From NCBI RefSeq assembly GCF_000384375.1, contig NZ_ARVX01000001.1:2418001-2482000 (forward strand): 64,000 bases of DNA, read 5' to 3'. Below are positions 1 to 8,942 of this stretch, piece after piece (within the stretch, counting starts at the first letter, position 1; each line of letters opens with the position of its first letter). This DNA comes from Methylotenera versatilis 79. GTDB taxonomy: Bacteria > Pseudomonadota > Gammaproteobacteria > Burkholderiales > Methylophilaceae. Below the pieces are notes generated by a model, which made no database searches, had not been told where the DNA came from, and saw only the letters and a program-made list of their open reading frames with translations. Both the position numbers and the translations under genes were made by a program.

Positions 1-1
1 G

Positions 2-511
2 CATAAACTAATCATTGAAGACTTAGAAATCACGCTCAGAATTGACCGCATCGATGCATTGGCAGATGGCGGATTGGTGATTATTGATTACAAAACAGGT
101 AGCAGCAAACCCAGCCATAGCAGCTGGGCGGACGAACGCATCACCAAACCACAAATTCCTTTATATGCGGCGCTAGTACTAAAAGACGAGCAAGTGACTG
201 CTGCCTGTTTTGCCAAAGTCGATCCGTTGGAGTGTCAATTTAGTGGCGTGTCTGAGAATGACGCTTTGCCAAATATTAAGCCTTTTAATGTGTTAAGTAG
301 CGGCTCTGTTTTTAGCGAATTTTCGGATTTTGAAGCGTTGATTTTGCATTGGCGCGAAAGTTTAACGGTGATTGCACATGAAATTAAAACCGGTGTCGCC
401 AATGTGCGATTTGAAAATGAAACCGATTTGCTTTATTGCGAAGTGAGGCCTTTGTTGCGTTTGCCAGAGCGCGCGCTGCAGTTTGAACAACAGACTTCGT
501 TGAAAAAATAA
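2..511 (+). CDS. addB: AddB-type helicase-nuclease subunit, C-terminal part only
   Basis: Partial gene: the frame is open to the first base of the window, so only about the last 169 residues are present. It shows the PD-(D/E)XK nuclease core of the RecB/AddB family, with R-I-D-R-I-D, then V-I-I-D-Y-K-T-G, where Asp and Lys are expected active-site residues. Just 13 bases separate its stop from the next gene, a RecB-like helicase, which gives the addB-addA order. Together they would process double-strand breaks for RecA. Many relatives end with a Cys-rich iron-sulphur motif; here the end reads YCEVRPLLRLPE, with only one Cys, so that cluster looks lost. The TTG at 59 is internal, not a start. 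Confidence 0.85.
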   Translation, partial: HKLIIEDLEITLRIDRIDALADGGLVIIDYKTGSSKPSHSSWADERITKPQIPLYAALVLKDEQVTAACFAKVDPLECQFSGVSENDALPNIKPFNVLSSGSVFSEFSDFEALILHWRESLTVIAHEIKTGVANVRFENETDLLYCEVRPLLRLPERALQFEQQTSLKK

Positions 512-524
512 GTTAAATAAAACC

Positions 525-3500
525 ATGAACAACGCACTCACTCAGCCAGATTTAATTCAATCAGACTTAATCAAACTAGACACGCAAAATCGCCAACACG
601 CACTTAAGCTAGAAAACTTTATTGTAGAAGCGCCAGCCGGCGCTGGCAAAACCGAATTATTGACACAGCGTTATTTAAAGTTACTCGCCACGGTTGAAGC
701 GCCAGAAGAGATTATCGCGCTGACTTTTACCAATAAAGCAGCGACTGAAATGCGTAATCGCATTTTGATGTCGCTGGAAGCGGCAGAAAATAACACCCAG
801 ATTGATGCGCCGCACAAACAGGTGACGCGTGATTTAGCTAACGCTGCACTGGCGCATGCCAATATGCTGGGCTGGCAACTGTTATCGCAACCAGCACGGC
901 TGCGCATTCAAACGATGGATGCTTTATGTAGCAGCTTGGCACGGCAAATGCCGTTATTGAGCCGTTTTGGCGGTCAGCCTGTGGTTAGCACAGATGCTAA
1001 TGCGCATTACCAAACGGCGGCGCAACAAGCATTGGCACAAATCGCTAGTGAAAATAGTCCTGATGACACCGTGACGACGGCGTTGCGATTCATGCAAAAT
1101 AATATCGAAAAACTCACCGAATTATTAGCGGATATGCTGGCAAAACGCGACCAATGGCTGCCGTTGGTGGGTGAACATGCCAATATTACGGTAGAAGAAA
1201 TTACAGCAGGCGTAGCCAATGCGTTGAACGCATTAATAGAACAACGGCTTGCGCTGACGATTGAGGCTATTCCTGCCAATATCCAAACACAACTGATGCC
1301 AATTGTGCGTTTTGCTGCCAGTAATTTAGAAGAAAATCATGCACTGCAAATGCTGGCTGACTGGCAAATACCGTTTTCTGACAATGCAAACGATTTAGCC
1401 AGTTGGCAGATTCTGGCGGATTTTTTGCTTACTGACAAAGGCACGTTTAGAAAGAAAGTTGATATCAAAAATGGCTTTCCTCCTAAAGATAAAAACCATC
1501 CCGAATACGATGAATATAAGCAGCAATTTTTGCAGCTTGTTGAAATCATAAGTGATGCGCAAACTTTAGATGTGGTGCGTTATCTGCCGAATATGCGCTT
1601 AGATGTGATTGCCCAAGACTGCGCGATTATTAAGGCTTTAGCGCAATTACTGCAGTTAGCGACCGCGCATCTATGGACGACTTTTCAAGCCGCGAATGAA
1701 GTAGATTTTGTCGCTATCGCGCAATCTGCCAGTTATGCGCTGGAAAATGAGCGTGGCGCGACTGATTTAGCATTGAAACTAGATTATAAAATCTCACATT
1801 TATTAGTGGATGAGTTTCAAGATACCAGCCCGACTCAAATGCGCTTGATTGAGCAATTAACACTAGGCTGGCAGCCTGATGATGGACGTACTTTATTTTG
1901 CGTGGGCGATCCGATGCAATCGATTTATCGCTTTCGTAAAGCAGATGTGAGTTTATTTTTAACCGCCAGCGAGTTCGGCATCGGGCAATTGCCGCTTTCG
2001 CCGCTTAAACTCACGCGAAATAATCGCAGCCATCCGCAAGTAGTCGATTGGATTAACACGACTTTTGAGTCGATTTTTCCTGCTGCGGATAATATTACGC
2101 AAGCAGCGATTCGTTATCGCACTTTTATTGCGACCAAAGATGCGATTGCAGATGAAGGCGTGACCGTGCATCCGTTAGTGCTCAATAGCGATGAAGAAAG
2201 TGAGCAAGCCAAGTTGTTGGAAGCGCGTTATGTCGCAAATTTAATCACCACCGAAACCCAAAATAATCCTGAAAACAAGCTGGTCGTTCTAGTGCGTTCG
2301 CGTTCACATTTGCGCGATCTGGTTTCTGTGATTCGTCGCGATTATGCGCATATTCGCTTTCAAGCCGTTGAAATTGAAGGCTTAAATGACAGACAAACGG
2401 TTTTAGATGCGCTTTCACTCACGCGTGCGATGCTGCACCGCGCCGACCGAGTGCACTGGTTGAATGTATTGCGCGCACCTTGGTGCGGGCTGGTTTTGGC
2501 CGATTTACACGTGTTGGCGCATGACAATCATTTTTCGACTATTTGGCAATTAATGCAGGATGAGAATCGGCTGCAAAAATTAAGCGCAGATGGTCAGCAA
2601 CGTTTATCGCATTTGCGTAATATTTTGTTAGAGGCATTTCAACATCAAGGCCGCATGCCTTTGCGTCGCTGGCTGGAAAGCACTTGGCTTAAATTGGGTG
2701 GCGCTAACACATTAATCAGCGCGGGCGACAATCGCGATATTCAAGCGTTTTTTGATTTAGTAGAAAAAACCGCGCGCGGCTTTGTGTTGGATTTCAATCA
2801 GTTAGATACCGCGATGCTGAAACTCTATGCCCAGCCTGATATTGCGGCCAATAATCAATTACAATTTTTAACCATTCACGCATCCAAAGGCTTAGAGTTC
2901 GATACCGTTATTTTGCCTGCTTTAAACCGAAAACCAGCCAATAATGACAGCCCAATGATGTTGTGGGAAGAAGTGCCAGTCGGTAACCAGCGCCAATTAT
3001 TAGCCGCACCAGTCGCCAAAAAAACAAAGGGTAAAGCCAGCACTTATGATTTTTTAAAAGCGTTGGAAACTGAGCGAGTAGATAATGAAACCGCGCGTCT
3101 TTTGTATGTTGCCGCGACACGTAGCATTAAAAAATTGCACTTGGTTGCAACAGTAAAACAAAGCCAAAATGGCGAATTAAAACCTGTTTCAAAATCTTTA
3201 TTATCATTGCTTTGGCCAAGTGTAGAAGCGCAATTTTCAACCGCTACACCACTTGTCATGTCTGCAGAATCTGCTGTCGGATTACAAGATTTTACACCGC
3301 AATTGATGCGCTTAAAAACACCGCGTTTGCCTGAGTTGCTGCAATATCCATCTGAACAATCGGCGCATATCTCTTCGTTCAATCCAGTTAATTCGCTTGT
3401 TGATTCGCCGCTATTATTAAATATTGCGGCGGATACTGGCACGCTGACGCATTTGTACATGGAAATGATTGCCAATCGCGCTCTAAATATATGGACTGAA

Positions 3501-3956
3501 AGCCGCATTCGCGCTTGCTCACCAGCCATGCTGTTTTGGCTGTTGCAAAAAGGTCATACGGAAAACATAGTTAAGCCGTATGTAGAAGTAGTGATAAATG
3601 CTTTAGTTAACACGATAAATAGCGCAGATTTTGCTTGGCTAATGCAGATTAAAGAAAACCGACAATCGGAATTGAGCATCACCGCAATTGACGCCTTTGG
3701 TGTGCCGCAAGAGCATCGATTAGATTTGACGTTTATTGTGCCAGATAATGAAACAGGCGCATTAACGCGATGGATTGTGGATTATAAATTGACTTTTTCT
3801 GATGCAGATTCAACCTTAACCGAAAACTTAACGCTGCAAGCACAGCAACATCATCCGCAACTATCTCGCTATGCAGCGCTGTTTGCAAATGAAGACTTAA
3901 CCATTCAAACAGCGGTATTTTTTCTAGCGCATGGGAAACTAGTTCTGCTTGATTAA
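525..3956 (+). CDS. addA: AddA/RecB-like ATP-dependent helicase-exonuclease
   Basis: 1143 residues, UvrD/Rep superfamily 1 helicase with a C-terminal nuclease. Walker A APAGAGKT lies near residue 36, the DEFQDTSP motif near 428, VGDPMQSIYRFRKA near 460, and TIHASKGLEFD near 783. The nuclease domain near 1066-1090 carries R-L-D-L-T-F and W-I-V-D-Y-K. Length fits AddA of proteobacteria. It follows addB by 13 bases, so the two subunits are probably co-transcribed and act as the break-resection enzyme in place of RecBCD. Start ATG at 525 is the first in frame after the addB stop. The stop codon lies in the first unit of a small 14-base periodic repeat. Confidence 0.92.
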   Translation: MNNALTQPDLIQSDLIKLDTQNRQHALKLENFIVEAPAGAGKTELLTQRYLKLLATVEAPEEIIALTFTNKAATEMRNRILMSLEAAENNTQIDAPHKQVTRDLANAALAHANMLGWQLLSQPARLRIQTMDALCSSLARQMPLLSRFGGQPVVSTDANAHYQTAAQQALAQIASENSPDDTVTTALRFMQNNIEKLTELLADMLAKRDQWLPLVGEHANITVEEITAGVANALNALIEQRLALTIEAIPANIQTQLMPIVRFAASNLEENHALQMLADWQIPFSDNANDLASWQILADFLLTDKGTFRKKVDIKNGFPPKDKNHPEYDEYKQQFLQLVEIISDAQTLDVVRYLPNMRLDVIAQDCAIIKALAQLLQLATAHLWTTFQAANEVDFVAIAQSASYALENERGATDLALKLDYKISHLLVDEFQDTSPTQMRLIEQLTLGWQPDDGRTLFCVGDPMQSIYRFRKADVSLFLTASEFGIGQLPLSPLKLTRNNRSHPQVVDWINTTFESIFPAADNITQAAIRYRTFIATKDAIADEGVTVHPLVLNSDEESEQAKLLEARYVANLITTETQNNPENKLVVLVRSRSHLRDLVSVIRRDYAHIRFQAVEIEGLNDRQTVLDALSLTRAMLHRADRVHWLNVLRAPWCGLVLADLHVLAHDNHFSTIWQLMQDENRLQKLSADGQQRLSHLRNILLEAFQHQGRMPLRRWLESTWLKLGGANTLISAGDNRDIQAFFDLVEKTARGFVLDFNQLDTAMLKLYAQPDIAANNQLQFLTIHASKGLEFDTVILPALNRKPANNDSPMMLWEEVPVGNQRQLLAAPVAKKTKGKASTYDFLKALETERVDNETARLLYVAATRSIKKLHLVATVKQSQNGELKPVSKSLLSLLWPSVEAQFSTATPLVMSAESAVGLQDFTPQLMRLKTPRLPELLQYPSEQSAHISSFNPVNSLVDSPLLLNIAADTGTLTHLYMEMIANRALNIWTESRIRACSPAMLFWLLQKGHTENIVKPYVEVVINALVNTINSADFAWLMQIKENRQSELSITAIDAFGVPQEHRLDLTFIVPDNETGALTRWIVDYKLTFSDADSTLTENLTLQAQQHHPQLSRYAALFANEDLTIQTAVFFLAHGKLVLLD

Positions 3957-3990
3957 AGATAGTCGATTAAAATTGCTCGATTAAATGTGT
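3949..3990. repeat. Three 14-bp spaced GATTAAA units after addA
   Basis: The 7-mer GATTAAA starts at 3951, 3965 and 3979, exactly 14 bases apart; the last two are preceded by TC and the first by TT. The first unit contains the addA stop codon. The repeat lies in the short convergent gap before dedA. It could be a small tandem duplication or a weak binding array; nothing shows function. Confidence 0.4.
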
Positions 3991-4011
3991 TAACTTAATC
4001 TTTTTAAACAA

Positions 4012-4623
4012 TTATTCTTGCTTAAAATGGTGCCAAACGTACCAAGCCACAAACGCCAACCCACCGGCGATAATCACGTAATGTGATTTGTGAAAATACA
4101 CTTCTAAATCTTCCCAATGCTCACCGGCCTTCATGCCAATATAACCCAGCGCGCCACACCAAATAAACGAACCTACAAACGTATAAACAATAAAACGCGT
4201 CATATTCATGCGTGCCATGCCAGCGGGAAAGGCAATAAACGTGCGCACGCCAGGCAATAAGCGCGCGATAAAAATAATAATCTCCCCGTGCTGCGCAAAC
4301 CATCTATCCGCCATATCCAAATCTTTTTTGCTGATGAGCACATATTTACCGTATTTGTCAGCCAACGGTCTGCCGCCAAACATGCCCAAATAATAGGCAG
4401 GAATCGAACCAAGCACGCAACCAAGTGCGCCTGCAAACGCGATGCCCAATAATGTCATTTCACCTTTGCTGACCAAAAACCCAGCAAACGGCATAATGAT
4501 TTCGGATGGCAACGGAATGCAAGCCGATTCAATCGCCATCAACAACACAACGCCCCCATAACCCATGCTGGATATCACACTGATAATCCAGGTCGCTACT
4601 ACGGCAATTAGTTTTTCTAGCAT
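4012..4623 (-). CDS. DedA-family membrane protein
   Basis: 203 residues, with several hydrophobic spans and the DedA/SNARE-associated (VTT) hallmark: E-S-A-C-I-P-L-P-S-E near residues 32-41, then G-S-I-P-A-Y-Y-L-G and F-I-A-R-L-L-P-G-V-R-T-F-I-A-F-P-A-G near 115-135. DedA proteins of this kind are inner-membrane proteins linked to undecaprenyl or phospholipid flipping and to envelope and drug tolerance. The conserved Glu and the R-x-x-P-G-x-R segment are present, so it is probably functional. It is convergent with addA and lies 20 bases downstream of mfd on the same strand. Which DedA paralogue it is cannot be told from sequence alone. Confidence 0.85.
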   Translation of the reverse strand: MLEKLIAVVATWIISVISSMGYGGVVLLMAIESACIPLPSEIIMPFAGFLVSKGEMTLLGIAFAGALGCVLGSIPAYYLGMFGGRPLADKYGKYVLISKKDLDMADRWFAQHGEIIIFIARLLPGVRTFIAFPAGMARMNMTRFIVYTFVGSFIWCGALGYIGMKAGEHWEDLEVYFHKSHYVIIAGGLAFVAWYVWHHFKQE

Positions 4624-4643
4624 TTTATTCTTTCAATTTCTGT

Positions 4644-7600
4644 TTAAACAAACTCTTTTAACAAGGTTTTAACAAATTCAGCACGATGCGCCACATTGCC
4701 CAATTGTACAGTCACACGCAATTTATCTGGGCCATTCATGCGGCAACGGCGGTCGCGTTGCAATAAATCAATCAGTTTTAATGGATCGACTTCAGTGGTT
4801 TGCGCAAAATGTAATTGAATGGCGCTATCACTTGCATCAATTTTATTAATGCCTAATGGTTTTGCCGCGATGCGTAACCGATGGCACGCCATTAACGCCT
4901 CACCTTGTTCTGGCAACAAGCCAAAGCGGTCAATAAGCTCTTCTTGCAGATTATCTAACTCATCATCGTTATTAGCATTCGCTAGGCGTTTATAAACCAC
5001 CAAACGTTCGTGTACATCTGGGCAATATGCATTAGTTAACAGGGCTGGCACATGCAAATTAATTTCTGTCGTCACACCCAATGGTGCGTTTAAATCGGGC
5101 TCCTTGCCTGCTTTAAGTTGCTTAACTGCATGATTGAGCATATCGGAATACAAACTAAAACCAATTTCCTGCATCTCGCCGCTTTGACTATCCCCCAGCA
5201 ACTCACCTGCACCACGAATCTCTAAATCGTGCATCGCCAGATGAAAACCTGCGCCTAAATCTTCTAATAACTGAATCGCATCTAAGCGCTTTTGCGCTTG
5301 TGGTGTGATTTTTCGATGTTCATCCGTAAGCAAATACGCATAAGCCTGATGATGGCTGCGCCCTACCCGGCCGCGCAACTGATGCAATTGCGCCAAGCCG
5401 AACATATCCGCGCGATTCATGATAATTGTGTTGGCAGTAGGTACGTCAATCCCAGTTTCAATAATAGTAGTACACAGTAAAATATTGCTGCGCTGCTGGT
5501 AAAAATCACGCATCACATGTTCCAACTCGCGCTCACGCAATTGGCCGTGCGCAATCGCAATGCGCGCTTCTGGAATGATTTTTTCCAGCTTTTCTTTTTG
5601 CACAAAGATGGTGTCTACTTCGTTATGCAAAAAGTACACTTGGCCGCCGCGTTTAAATTCGCGCATTACCGCTTCGCGAATAATGCCGTCTGAATAATAA
5701 GTGTGGAAGGTTTTGATGCTCAAGCGTTTTTGTGGTGGTGTGGCGATCACGCTGAATTCGCGCAAACCTTCCATCGCCATGCTGAGCGTGCGTGGAATCG
5801 GCGTTGCGGTTAGCGTTAGGATATCCACTTCTGCGCGCAACGCTTTTAACTGCTCTTTTTGGCGCACACCAAAACGGTGTTCTTCATCCAGAATCGCCAA
5901 GCCTAAGTTTTTAAAGACCACATCTTTTTGAATCAAGCGATGCGTGCCGATAATAATATCTACCTTGCCTTCAGCTAAATCAGCCAAAGCTTGTTTTTGT
6001 TCTTTGGCAGTTCTAAAGCGGGAAATTTCGGCAATCTTAATCGGCCACTCTGCAAATCTGTCACAGAAGTTTTGATAATGCTGCTCTGCTAACAATGTCG
6101 TCGGTACCAGCACGGCCACTTGTCTACCGCCCATCACCGCCACAAAAGCGGCGCGTAATGCAACCTCTGTCTTGCCAAAGCCCACATCTCCACACACCAG
6201 CCTATCCATTGGTCGGCCTGACTGCATGTCTTTAATAACGTTTTCAATGGCTTCTAATTGGTCTGGCGTTTCTTCAAACGGAAAGCCTTCACAAAACGCT
6301 TCATAATCTTTTAGGCTTAAAGTAAAGGCATGTCCACGTCGTGCCGCGCGTTGTGCATACAAGTTAAGCAATTCTGCCGCCGTATCGCGGATTTGTTTCA
6401 GCGCTTTTTTCTTGGCTTTTTCCCACTGGCCAGAGCCTAATCGGTGCAAAGGCGCACTTTCTGGCGGTCCGCCAGAATAGCGAGAGATTAAGAATAATTG
6501 CGATACAGGTACATATAATTTATCGTCACCAAAATATTCCAGCAGCAAAAATTCGGTTTCGCCTTCGCCAAAGTCCAAATTCATCAAACCTTTGTAACGC
6601 CCTACGCCGTGCTGCTCGTGTACCACCGGGTCGTCCATACGCAGCTCAGATAAATCTTTGAGCATGCCTTCTGTATTGCGCGCTTTTTCTTTTTCGCGGC
6701 GGCGTTGCTGACGCACTGTGCCTGAATACAATTCAGATTCGGTGATGACAATCGCATCGTCATAAAAACCGTGATGCAAAGGTGAAACACCCAGCATGAT
6801 AGGCGCATCACTGGTTTGAAAATCTGCCCAAGTTTCACCAGTCGGCATTTGAATACCATGTTCGGCAAACAATTGCAGCATGGTTTCGCGGCGACCTAAA
6901 CTTTCTGCAGTGATTAAAATGCGCTTCTTTTTGACTTTGATAAACGCCTGCAATTTATGCAAAGGCTGTTCGGCACGGCGCTCAATATCTAAAGCTGGCA
7001 GTGGATTTTTCGCTTCATGGGTTAACGTTAAAACGGGATAGTTTTGCGTCTGCGCAAAAAAATCATCGGTTTTAATCAGTAACACTTCTGGTTTTAAAAT
7101 CGGTCGTTCAGCATCATAAGCCAGTAATCGGTAACGCGAATTGGCTTCTGTCCAAAATTGCTGCGCGGCTTTATCGCAATTGCCGTGTAAACAGAGCGTG
7201 GTATTTTCTGGTAAGTAATCCAGCAGATTAGAAGTCTCATCAAAAAACAGTGGCAAATACCATTCGATGCCGCCACTGGCGATACCTTTACTCACATTTT
7301 TATAAATGGTCGCGCGCTGCGGATCGCCTTCAAACTGCTCTCTAAAGTTGCTTCTGAAAGTCGCAATGCCTTTGTCATCCAGCGGAAATTCGCGCGCTGG
7401 CAATAACTTAATTTCTGGCACAGGATACAAACTGCGCTGAGTATCCACATCAAACGTGCGGATGGTTTCAATTTCATCATCGAATAAATCAATGCGATAC
7501 GGCAACACGCTGCCCATGGGAAACAGATCGACTAACCCGCCACGCACGCTAAATTCACCGGGCGAAATCACTTGGCTAACATGATGATAACCCGCCTGCG

Positions 7601-8045
7601 CACATTGATGGCGCAGCGCTTCTAAATTGAGTTTTTGGCCCTTTTTGAGCATAAAACTATGCCCGGCCAAATACGCCACCGCAGGCAAACGGATTAAGGC
7701 CGTCGCAATCGGGACTAATATGACATCACATTGATTTTGACTAATTTGGTACAAAGTCGCCAAGCGTTCTGATATCAAATCAGGATGCGGCGAAAATACG
7801 TCGTAAGGTAGCGTTTCCCAGTCTGGCAGCAAGTTAACACTTAATTCTGGCGCAAAATAAGGAATCTCTTCTAACAGTCGTTGCGCATCAAACGCATTTG
7901 ACGTAATCACCACTAATGGTGATTTTTTTGCAGAAAGTGTTGTTTTTAAGCGACATGCAAGTGATGCTAGAGATAAGCTATCTAAGCCATTGGCAGCATA
8001 AGAAAAACGACTTTTTTGACCTACTTTGGGGGGAGTTAACTGCAT
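4644..8045 (-). CDS. mfd: Transcription-repair coupling factor Mfd
   Basis: 1133 residues, full family length. Order of domains: N-terminal UvrB-like region (about 1-340), the RNA-polymerase-interacting domain containing DDPVVHEQHGVGRYKGL near 475-490, a RecG-like translocase with Walker A GDVGFGKTEVA near 615 and DEEHRFG near 720, helicase motif VI Q-L-R-G-R-V-G-R, and the C-terminal TRCF domain. Mfd displaces stalled RNA polymerase and recruits UvrA to lesions in transcribed strands. It is divergent from rpiA and followed at 20 bases by dedA. Start ATG at 8045 gives MQLTPPK. Confidence 0.96.
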   Translation of the reverse strand: MQLTPPKVGQKSRFSYAANGLDSLSLASLACRLKTTLSAKKSPLVVITSNAFDAQRLLEEIPYFAPELSVNLLPDWETLPYDVFSPHPDLISERLATLYQISQNQCDVILVPIATALIRLPAVAYLAGHSFMLKKGQKLNLEALRHQCAQAGYHHVSQVISPGEFSVRGGLVDLFPMGSVLPYRIDLFDDEIETIRTFDVDTQRSLYPVPEIKLLPAREFPLDDKGIATFRSNFREQFEGDPQRATIYKNVSKGIASGGIEWYLPLFFDETSNLLDYLPENTTLCLHGNCDKAAQQFWTEANSRYRLLAYDAERPILKPEVLLIKTDDFFAQTQNYPVLTLTHEAKNPLPALDIERRAEQPLHKLQAFIKVKKKRILITAESLGRRETMLQLFAEHGIQMPTGETWADFQTSDAPIMLGVSPLHHGFYDDAIVITESELYSGTVRQQRRREKEKARNTEGMLKDLSELRMDDPVVHEQHGVGRYKGLMNLDFGEGETEFLLLEYFGDDKLYVPVSQLFLISRYSGGPPESAPLHRLGSGQWEKAKKKALKQIRDTAAELLNLYAQRAARRGHAFTLSLKDYEAFCEGFPFEETPDQLEAIENVIKDMQSGRPMDRLVCGDVGFGKTEVALRAAFVAVMGGRQVAVLVPTTLLAEQHYQNFCDRFAEWPIKIAEISRFRTAKEQKQALADLAEGKVDIIIGTHRLIQKDVVFKNLGLAILDEEHRFGVRQKEQLKALRAEVDILTLTATPIPRTLSMAMEGLREFSVIATPPQKRLSIKTFHTYYSDGIIREAVMREFKRGGQVYFLHNEVDTIFVQKEKLEKIIPEARIAIAHGQLRERELEHVMRDFYQQRSNILLCTTIIETGIDVPTANTIIMNRADMFGLAQLHQLRGRVGRSHHQAYAYLLTDEHRKITPQAQKRLDAIQLLEDLGAGFHLAMHDLEIRGAGELLGDSQSGEMQEIGFSLYSDMLNHAVKQLKAGKEPDLNAPLGVTTEINLHVPALLTNAYCPDVHERLVVYKRLANANNDDELDNLQEELIDRFGLLPEQGEALMACHRLRIAAKPLGINKIDASDSAIQLHFAQTTEVDPLKLIDLLQRDRRCRMNGPDKLRVTVQLGNVAHRAEFVKTLLKEFV

Positions 8046-8216
8046 AAATGAGCTTGAAAATGACTTGGATAATGGTGACTTATTACCTATTATAACCCTA
8101 AGCTTGGTGTTGAATAAGACACGTTATAATAATTAAGCATAACAATTAAGCACGCTGTATTGATTAATACACAGCAGTTAAGTGCCAATAAAATAGTCTT
8201 GAGGAGCTTCACTCAC

Positions 8217-8939
8217 ATGAACGATAAGCCTGTTAACGATAAACAAGCGGTCGCGATTCATGCAGCCAATTTCGTCAAAAATGGCATGCTAGTCGGTTTA
8301 GGCACAGGATCAACTGCCAATTATTTTATCGAAGAATTGGCGCGTCGCCAGCTTGAAGAAAATCTAAAAATCACCACCATTGCCAGCTCGATTGTCAGCA
8401 TGAATAAAGCACAAAGCTTGGGTTTGAATGTTATTGCATTGAATCAAATTGCCGAGATTGATTTATATGTCGATGGCGCAGATGAAATCACGCCAGATAT
8501 GACTTTGCTAAAAGGCCGTGGCTACGATTTAGTGCTGGAAAAGTTGTTAGCAAAAGCCGCTAAACAGTTTTTAGTAGTGGCTGATAAAAGTAAATTAGTG
8601 GACCGCATTGGCACTAATTTTGCCATTCCTATCGAAGTAATGCCGATGGCTTGGAAAGCCGTTAAACGCAGCTTAGAAGCCGCTGGTGGCGTGGGTGATT
8701 TGCGCCAGAACGTGGCCAAAGATGGCTTAACGGTTACATCGTATGGCAGCTTGGTATTGGATATGACTTTTGACAAATCTATGACTGAGAATGCATTAAA
8801 TCAACTGATTAACAATACGCCTGGCGTGGTAGAACACGGCATTTTTTATGGATTGACTAGCAGCGTACTCATTGCAGATAACGGCAATGTGACTGATCTG
8901 AATTCTACTGAATTTAATTCTAAAGATAAGCGGAAATAA
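8217..8939 (+). CDS. rpiA: Ribose-5-phosphate isomerase A
   Basis: 240 residues from ATG 8217, which follows a GAGGAG ribosome-binding site; the frame is open back to a TTG at 8160 but that extension does not resemble the family. Motifs: GLGTGSTA near 27-34 (phosphate binding), D-G-A-D-E-I near 84 and K-G-R-G near 98, the catalytic regions of RpiA. It interconverts ribose 5-phosphate and ribulose 5-phosphate in the non-oxidative pentose phosphate pathway; in a methylotroph it would also serve the ribulose monophosphate cycle (inference). Its stop is four bases before the possible TTG start of the next gene, so the two are probably one transcript. Confidence 0.95.
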   Translation: MNDKPVNDKQAVAIHAANFVKNGMLVGLGTGSTANYFIEELARRQLEENLKITTIASSIVSMNKAQSLGLNVIALNQIAEIDLYVDGADEITPDMTLLKGRGYDLVLEKLLAKAAKQFLVVADKSKLVDRIGTNFAIPIEVMPMAWKAVKRSLEAAGGVGDLRQNVAKDGLTVTSYGSLVLDMTFDKSMTENALNQLINNTPGVVEHGIFYGLTSSVLIADNGNVTDLNSTEFNSKDKRK

Positions 8940-8942
8940 CTT

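Noticed and set aside
3044-3529. 161-codon open frame on the minus strand inside addA
   Set aside because: Antisense to the AddA helicase; no start signal or domain.
8160-8216. N-terminal extension of rpiA from TTG 8160
   Set aside because: ATG 8217 follows a strong GAGGAG site and gives the normal RpiA length; the extra 19 residues have no family match.
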